Part shown: piece after piece, positions 58,947-64,000 of the stretch | How the letters are laid out: each line of letters begins with the position of its first letter | Numbering within the stretch: position 1 is the first letter of the stretch | Origin: Pediococcus parvulus | GTDB lineage: Bacteria > Bacillota > Bacilli > Lactobacillales > Lactobacillaceae | Assembly (NCBI RefSeq): GCF_007990205.1 | Contig: NZ_BJWE01000004.1 | Coordinates: 1-64,000 of the forward strand | Reading direction: 5' to 3' | Length of the DNA: 64,000 nucleotides | The notes under the pieces: generated by a model | Told to the model about the DNA's origin: nothing | The model's database searches: none | Seen by the model: only the letters and a program-made list of their open reading frames with translations | Position numbers and translations under genes: made by a program

Positions 58947-59634
58947 ATCCAAAGCCTCTCACTGTTAAAATTAATTTTGCATTTTTGGGATCATCTTCAA
59001 TTTTGTCGCGTAAATGACTAATGTGAATATCCACCATCCGCGTCTGGCCTGCATAATCGTAACCCCAAACGGCATTTAATATCCGTTCGCGACTTAAAAC
59101 CCGATCCGCATGATCCCATAAATAAACCAGCAATTTGTATTCATTAGGTGTTAAGGCTACTTTTTGGTGGTTTTTTTGGACTTCATAACGGTCTAAATTT
59201 AACGAAAGATTACCTAAATACCGAATTTCTTGACTGGTCTCAATCGGCGCAACCTTTTTTTGACCATTTTCCGTTCGGCGTAAAATTGCTTTAATTCTTG
59301 CCACTAGTTCTCGAGGACTAAATGGTTTTGTCAGATAATCATCCGCACCAATTTCAAAACCAATTATTTTATCTAGTTCGTTATTTTTAGCTGTCAAAAT
59401 AATAATTGGTGTTTCTTCTTGAGTTCCTCGGATGCGTCGAATTGCCTCTAAGCCATCAATTCCTGGCAACATTAAATCCATCACAATCAAATCAGCTTGC
59501 TTGGTTCTTAGCCAAGCCAAAGCTTGTAAACCGGATCCGACGCTTTCAACTTGAAAGCCAGCCTCGTTCAAGTTATACGTAAGTAACGTAACAATTGAAG
59601 GCTCATCATCGACAATTAAGATCTTTTTATTCAT
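58915..59634 (-). CDS. phoP: Phosphate response regulator PhoP
   Basis: 239-aa OmpR-type regulator. Receiver domain about residues 3-118: ILIVDDEP acidic pocket, phospho-acceptor Asp in LIVMDLMLPGIDG (about 52), and Lys in YLTKPFSPREL (about 102). Winged-helix DNA-binding domain about 140-235. The ATG at 59632-59634 has GGAGG eight bases upstream; an extended frame upstream is rejected. It follows prfB by 29 bases. Likely binds the boxes before pstS. Confidence 0.94.
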   Translation of the reverse strand: MNKKILIVDDEPSIVTLLTYNLNEAGFQVESVGSGLQALAWLRTKQADLIVMDLMLPGIDGLEAIRRIRGTQEETPIIILTAKNNELDKIIGFEIGADDYLTKPFSPRELVARIKAILRRTENGQKKVAPIETSQEIRYLGNLSLNLDRYEVQKNHQKVALTPNEYKLLVYLWDHADRVLSRERILNAVWGYDYAGQTRMVDIHISHLRDKIEDDPKNAKLILTVRGFGYEFNTKKTAE

Positions 59635-59663
59635 CAAACCCGCCTCCACTTGTTTGCCTGACA

Positions 59664-60780
59664 TTACTTTGGATTTGCCTGTTGTAGTTTCCATTGAAGA
59701 TAGGCATCGATGAACCCATCTAGATCCCCATCCATCACGCCGGAAACATTGGCTGTTTCGTAGTTAGTCCGATGATCTTTAACCATGGAATACGGGTGAA
59801 AAACGTACGACCGAATTTGTGATCCCCAACCAATTTCTAGTTGTTTACCTTCAATAGCAGCTTTCTGCTCTGCTTTTTTCTGTTCTTCACGTTCATACAA
59901 TTTAGCACGCAACATAGCCATCGCTGTTTGTCGATTTTGCAATTGTGAACGTTGGGCTTGACTAGCCACCACAATACCGGTCGGTAAATGCGTAATCCGT
60001 ACGGCTGAGGAAGTTTTGTTAACATGTTGCCCACCAGCACCACTTGAACGATAAACATCAACTCGCAAGTCATCCGGTTTTATATCAACTTCGACAGAAT
60101 CATCCAGTTCTGGCATAACATCCACGGATGCAAATGAAGTGTGCCGTCTACCCGCCGCATCGAAGGGAGAAATTCGTACGAGCCGGTGCACACCCTTTTC
60201 AGATCGTAAATAACCATAAGCATTATGGCCAGCAATGACCACACTCACACTGTTCAGTCCGGCAACGTCACCAGCCTGATAATCTTCAATTGAAACAGTA
60301 AAATTGTGTTGTTCTGCCCATCTTGTGTACATTCTTAAAAGCATTGATCCCCAGTCTTGAGATTCTGTTCCCCCGGCTCCGGGGTGAATTTCAAGAATAG
60401 CGTTATTAGCATCATACTTACCATTTAAAAGAAGGCCCAGTCGATATTCCCTTAAAGCTTTTTGTGTACTCGTAAATGAATTCTCAAATTCTGCTTGCAT
60501 GTCAGGATCGGCTTCAAGTTCAAGAAGTTCTTCAGTTACTTCTAAGTTTTCTACTTGTGATTGAAGATCATGAAACTGATCATATTTTTGCTTTAAGATA
60601 TTCGTTTCGTCAATTAACTTCTGTGCTTTTGCTTGATCATTCCAAAAATTGGGTTCTCCCATCTTGGCCTCATTGATAGAAATACTTTCACTTAGTTTAT
60701 CGAAGTCAAAGCGACCCCCTAAAGTCAGCGACTTCTTGTTTCATTTGATTAATTTGCTTTTTTGTTTCACTTAATTCCAT
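59664..60780 (-). CDS. prfB: Peptide chain release factor 2 with programmed +1 frameshift
   Basis: Terminates translation at UGA and UAA. The first 25 codons begin MELSETKKQINQ and end at an in-frame UGA; a +1 shift at CTT-TGA continues into the main frame (DFDKLSESISIN...). The complete product is 371 aa. The tripeptide motif SPF (SPFDAAGRR), and the catalytic GGQ loop SSGAGGQHVNKT (about residues 250-261) are present. GGAG lies eight bases before the ATG. It follows secA, the usual secA-prfB order, with a terminator-like hairpin between. Confidence 0.97.
60706..60720 (-). other. prfB: prfB programmed frameshift site
   Basis: Minus strand AGGGGG (60715-60720), three-base spacer, CTT (60709-60711) and TGA (60706-60708) followed by C. 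The internal Shine-Dalgarno and the slippery CTT-TGA-C are the standard elements of RF2 autoregulation: low RF2 favours frameshift. Confidence 0.97.
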
Positions 60781-60806
60781 TTTTTTAGCTCCTTAAATTT
60801 AACCTT

Positions 60807-60847
60807 AAAAAAAGATTGGCCAAAACATAGTGTTTTGATGCCAACCT
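60807..60847 (-). terminator. Terminator-like hairpin between secA and prfB
   Basis: Minus strand stem GGTTGGC/GCCAATC-type outer arms plus CAAAACA/TGTTTTG inner pairing, followed by seven T (60807-60813). No separate prfB promoter is evident, so read-through is likely. Confidence 0.78.
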
Positions 60848-60863
60848 TTCTTTCTGAACCAAA

Positions 60864-63230
60864 TTATCGTTGGATATTTTGACGAATCTCTGACTTCAAG
60901 AACAGACGAGTTGCATCATATTCAATATCTGAAACCATTTCTTCAAACATACGATAACCATCAGATTGATATTCAACTAATGGGTTTAATTGACCATAAC
61001 CACGTAAACCAATTGATTGACGGAGTTGGTCCATTGCATCAATATGCTCAGTCCAATGGGCATCAACAACACGCAAAATAACAACCTTTTCAAACTCCAA
61101 CATTTGTGCTGGATCATAGAGCTGCTTTTCTTTTTGAGCATAGATTTCCTTTGCTCTGTCCAATAAGTATCCCTTAATTTCCTCTGATGTTTTACCTGCA
61201 AAATCGCTAAGCCCAATACTATCTTCATTAACCATATTCGATTTAGCAAAATCTAAAATAGTTTCTAGATCCCACTTCTTCTTGTCAGGTCCTTGGGTGT
61301 GCACATCCACAACTTGGTTGACAGTCCGCTCAATCATTGGCACCATGACATTCTTCAAAGAAGTTTTTGCCATGATAACACGCTGACGTTCGCCATAAAT
61401 AACCTCACGTTGCGCACGCATCACATCATCGTACTGTAAAACATTCTTACGAGAATCGTAGTTATTACCTTCGACTCGTTTCTGGGCAGACTCAACTTGT
61501 TTGGTAATCATGCGACTTTGAATCACCGCATCATCATCAGAAACTTTAAGTCGTTGCAATAAATTCTTAATTCGTTCGGAACCAAAACGAATCATCAAAT
61601 CATCTTCAAGTGATAAATAGAATTGAGACATACCTGGATCACCTTGACGACCTGAACGGCCACGAAGCTGATTATCAATTCGTCGTGACTCATGACGCTC
61701 AGTACCAATTACGGCCAGTCCACCTAATTCCTTAACCCCAGGGCCTAACTTGATATCAGTTCCTCGACCAGCCATATTAGTTGCAATCGTTACAGCACCT
61801 TTTTGACCGGCATTCATAATGATCTCAGCTTCCTTGGCATGGTTCTTTGCATTCAAAACAACATGTGGAATTTTTTCTTCATCCAACAAATGTGACAAAT
61901 GTTCAGAAGTTTCAACCGCCACAGTACCTATCAACATTGGTTGTCCTTTGGCATGCAACTGCTTGATCTCATTTACAACAGCATTAAATTTACTTTCCAA
62001 GGTTGGATAAAGAAGATCAGGACGATCATCTCTGATCATTGGACGGTTAGTTGGAATAGAGATAACTTCCATGTTATAAATTTCACGAAATTCTTCTTGT
62101 TCAGTTTTAGCAGTACCGGTCATCCCTGATAGTTTATGATACATACGGAACAAGTTTTGATAAGTGATATTGGCCATGGTCTTGGTTTCTTCTTGAATCT
62201 CAACGTTTTCCTTGGCTTCAATGGCTTGATGCAGCCCATCAGAGAATCGACGACCTTGCATAACTCGTCCTGTAAATTGATCAACAATTAAAGCTTCACC
62301 GTCTTGCACAACGTAATCTTTGTCTTTTAACATGATGTAATTAGCACGTAACGCTTGATCCAAATGATGAGTTAACGAAGCGTTATCCACATCATAAAGG
62401 TTTTCTAGATTGAAATACTTTTCAGCCTTTTCAATTCCATTATCAGTTAAAGAAATTGATTTTGATTCCCAATCGATCTTGTAATCTTTTTCAGCCGTCA
62501 ATGTTTTTGCAAAGCGATCCGCACGACGATACATATGAGTACCATTTTCTGATTGTCCAGAAATAATCAATGGTGTTCGGGCTTCATCAATTAAAATGGA
62601 ATCAACTTCATCAATGATCGCAAAATTCAATGGTCGTTGAACCATATCTTCTTGGTAAACAACCATGTTATCCCGTAAATAATCGAAACCAATTTCACTA
62701 TTGGTTGAATACGTAATATCAGCCGCATAGGCAGCTCGTTTTTCTTCTGGTGATTTTTCTGCAATGTTTAAGCCCACGCTCAAACCGAGCCAGTTATATA
62801 ACTCACCCATTTCAGTCGCGTCACGGCCAGATAAGTATTCATTAACTGTGACAACATGAACACCTTTACCAGCCAAAGCGTTCAGATAAACTGGCATTGT
62901 AGCAGTTAAGGTTTTTCCTTCACCAGTTTTCATTTCAGCAATATTACCTTCATGCAAGACAATACCACCCATGATTTGGACATGGAATGGGAAAAGACCA
63001 AGCACACGTTTGGCACCCTCACGAGCAACCGCAAAAGCTTCTGGTAAGATGTCATCTAAAGTCTCACCATTTTTTAAACGTGCTTTAAGTGCAGGTGTTT
63101 TTGCTTGTAGATCTGTATCAGATAATTGACTGTACTCATCTTTATATGCTTCAACTTTGTTAGCCAAACGGTCCAAACGTCTTTGGTCACGTTTATCACT
63201 TTCAACCCATTTTCTTAATACATTAGCCAT
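60864..63230 (-). CDS. secA: Preprotein translocase ATPase SecA
   Basis: Motor of the Sec export pathway. Walker [14 protein letters not shown] (about residues 100-112), DEAD-type [15 protein letters not shown] (about 206-220), [12 protein letters not shown] (about 490), and the helicase motif [13 protein letters not shown] (about 525-537). Length 788 aa; it stops after the helical scaffold and wing domains and lacks the C-terminal zinc-binding SecB linker, which is common in lactobacilli. GAGGGG lies nine bases before the ATG. Works with SecG (in this window) and SecYE. Confidence 0.98.
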   Translation of the reverse strand: MANVLRKWVESDKRDQRRLDRLANKVEAYKDEYSQLSDTDLQAKTPALKARLKNGETLDDILPEAFAVAREGAKRVLGLFPFHVQIMGGIVLHEGNIAEMKTGEGKTLTATMPVYLNALAGKGVHVVTVNEYLSGRDATEMGELYNWLGLSVGLNIAEKSPEEKRAAYAADITYSTNSEIGFDYLRDNMVVYQEDMVQRPLNFAIIDEVDSILIDEARTPLIISGQSENGTHMYRRADRFAKTLTAEKDYKIDWESKSISLTDNGIEKAEKYFNLENLYDVDNASLTHHLDQALRANYIMLKDKDYVVQDGEALIVDQFTGRVMQGRRFSDGLHQAIEAKENVEIQEETKTMANITYQNLFRMYHKLSGMTGTAKTEQEEFREIYNMEVISIPTNRPMIRDDRPDLLYPTLESKFNAVVNEIKQLHAKGQPMLIGTVAVETSEHLSHLLDEEKIPHVVLNAKNHAKEAEIIMNAGQKGAVTIATNMAGRGTDIKLGPGVKELGGLAVIGTERHESRRIDNQLRGRSGRQGDPGMSQFYLSLEDDLMIRFGSERIKNLLQRLKVSDDDAVIQSRMITKQVESAQKRVEGNNYDSRKNVLQYDDVMRAQREVIYGERQRVIMAKTSLKNVMVPMIERTVNQVVDVHTQGPDKKKWDLETILDFAKSNMVNEDSIGLSDFAGKTSEEIKGYLLDRAKEIYAQKEKQLYDPAQMLEFEKVVILRVVDAHWTEHIDAMDQLRQSIGLRGYGQLNPLVEYQSDGYRMFEEMVSDIEYDATRLFLKSEIRQNIQR

Positions 63231-63373
63231 TCAACAGTTCCCCTCTTAAATCTAAACTTTTTCATTTTTTAAATTACATATTTGTTATTCTAAAAACTTG
63301 TAGACCATATAACATTTTAACATTACTACGCCTATTTTTAAACAAAAGAGTTAAGAACCTCGCATTAACTATA

Positions 63374-63442
63374 CAAAAAGAACTGAAAATCAAGAAATCA
63401 GATTTGAAATCACACTCAAATCGATCACTTTCTTTTCAGTTC
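63374..63442 (-). terminator. Terminator of hpf
   Basis: Minus strand outer stem GAACTGAAAA/TTTTCAGTTC (63433-63442 with 63380-63389) enclosing an inner hairpin, followed by five T. It separates hpf from secA. Confidence 0.75.
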
Positions 63443-63460
63443 ACAGGTTATTTTATTTAA

Positions 63461-64000
63461 CTAATCATCAGATTCAATCAAGCCATAACGGCCATCATTA
63501 CGACGATAGACAATGTTAACAGCATCAGATTCAGCATCTTGATAGATAAAGAAATCATGTCCCAACATATCCATTTGTAAAACGGCCTCTTCGCTGTCCA
63601 TTGGTTTTAGTGAAACACGTTTTGTTCTTACAATATCAAATTTTGATTCAGATGAATCTGTATCTTCATCATCGGCATCAAGATCTGCACCGGGAACTTC
63701 AACGCCTTTATATCCCTTTTCACGAGATTTACGATTAATTTTTGTTTTATATTTGCGGATCTGGCGCTCCAACTTATCAGTGACCAAATCAACACTTGCA
63801 TACAGATCAGGTGATGTTTCTTCAGCTCTCAGTACCAAATATGGAAGTGGAATTGTAACTTCAACCTTGGCTGTCTTGTCTGGATGAACCTTTAGATTTA
63901 CATGAGCCTTAGCATTCACACTAGAATCAAAATATTTTTCTAGTTTACTAATGCGTTTTTCCACATAATTTCTAATTGCTTCTGTCACTTCAATATTTTC
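63461..64000 (-). CDS. hpf: Ribosome hibernation-promoting factor, long form (partial)
   Basis: Long HPF dimerises 70S ribosomes into 100S particles in stationary phase. The N-terminal S30AE/YfiA domain (to about residue 95 of the visible part) has EAIRNYVEKRISKLEKYF and PLPYLVLRAEE; the acidic linker contains DADDEDTDSSES; the C-terminal dimerisation domain has VRTKRVSLKPMDSEEAVLQMDMLGHDFF. The frame stays open to the window edge (ENIEVTEA...), so the start codon lies just outside; a GTG at 63986-63988 is internal. Confidence 0.95.
   Translation of the reverse strand, partial: ENIEVTEAIRNYVEKRISKLEKYFDSSVNAKAHVNLKVHPDKTAKVEVTIPLPYLVLRAEETSPDLYASVDLVTDKLERQIRKYKTKINRKSREKGYKGVEVPGADLDADDEDTDSSESKFDIVRTKRVSLKPMDSEEAVLQMDMLGHDFFIYQDAESDAVNIVYRRNDGRYGLIESDD

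Noticed and set aside
60663-60780. prfB looks truncated or frameshifted because of an in-frame TGA at codon 26
   Set aside because: The AGGGGG-TCG-CTT-TGA-C context is the normal programmed frameshift of release factor 2, not a mutation.

Overview
The window is an AT-rich, gene-dense, low-GC Gram-positive chromosome segment. It most likely comes from a member of the Lactobacillaceae. Protein sequences and gene order both point there: hpf-secA-prfB, phoPR-pst-phoU, hprK-lgt-gpsA-galU-trxB, uvrBA, rapZ-yvcK-whiA, rpoN-cggR-gap-pgk-tpiA-eno, secG-rnr-smpB, ung-tsaE, murB and cdaA-cdaR-glmM-glmS. Species cannot be fixed from sequence alone. Most genes lie on the minus strand, so the layout is easiest to read from right to left.

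Right part (64000 to 43900): a partial hibernation factor gene (hpf), secA, and prfB with its programmed +1 frameshift. Then come the PhoPR two-component system and the pstSCAB-B-phoU phosphate operon, which has a PhoP-box array in front of pstS. These are followed by small PspC/YvlD-type membrane proteins, hprK, lgt, gpsA, galU, trxB, a phosphoglucomutase and an HD-domain hydrolase. Middle part (43900 to 28600): SOS-controlled uvrBA, a DUF308 membrane protein and the rapZ-yvcK-whiA operon. clpP on the plus strand carries a perfect CtsR box. A broken LPxTG mucus-binding adhesin follows, then tRNA-Arg(CCG), rpoN (sigma 54) and cggR with a recognisable CggR operator.

Left part (28600 to 1): the glycolytic genes gap, pgk, tpiA and eno, a nucleoside phosphorylase, glpK, a ClC-type antiporter, and secG-rnr-smpB. 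A plus-strand group follows (APC permease, GNAT, YxjI-like, HAD), then ung-tsaE-GNAT, an exonuclease, an oxidoreductase and murB. The cyclic-di-AMP cyclase operon cdaA-cdaR-glmM and glmS come next, then a secreted glucosaminidase, two candidate small RNAs, a small unknown protein and tRNA-Asn(GTT).

Functionally the window links central glycolysis (CggR regulon), amino-sugar and UDP-glucose supply for the envelope (GlmS, GlmM, PgcA, GalU, MurB, with YvcK/RapZ as likely modulators), c-di-AMP signalling, carbon catabolite control (HprK), phosphate starvation, SOS repair and protein quality control. The least ordinary content is in the non-coding parts. The main items are a promoter-hairpin-CU-rich-linker-terminator unit near position 700 to 820 that looks like a small regulatory RNA gene, a 15-bp palindrome inside the rapZ promoter, a terminator between gap and pgk, a terminator inside the SOS-controlled uvrB leader, and the doubly broken adhesin gene.
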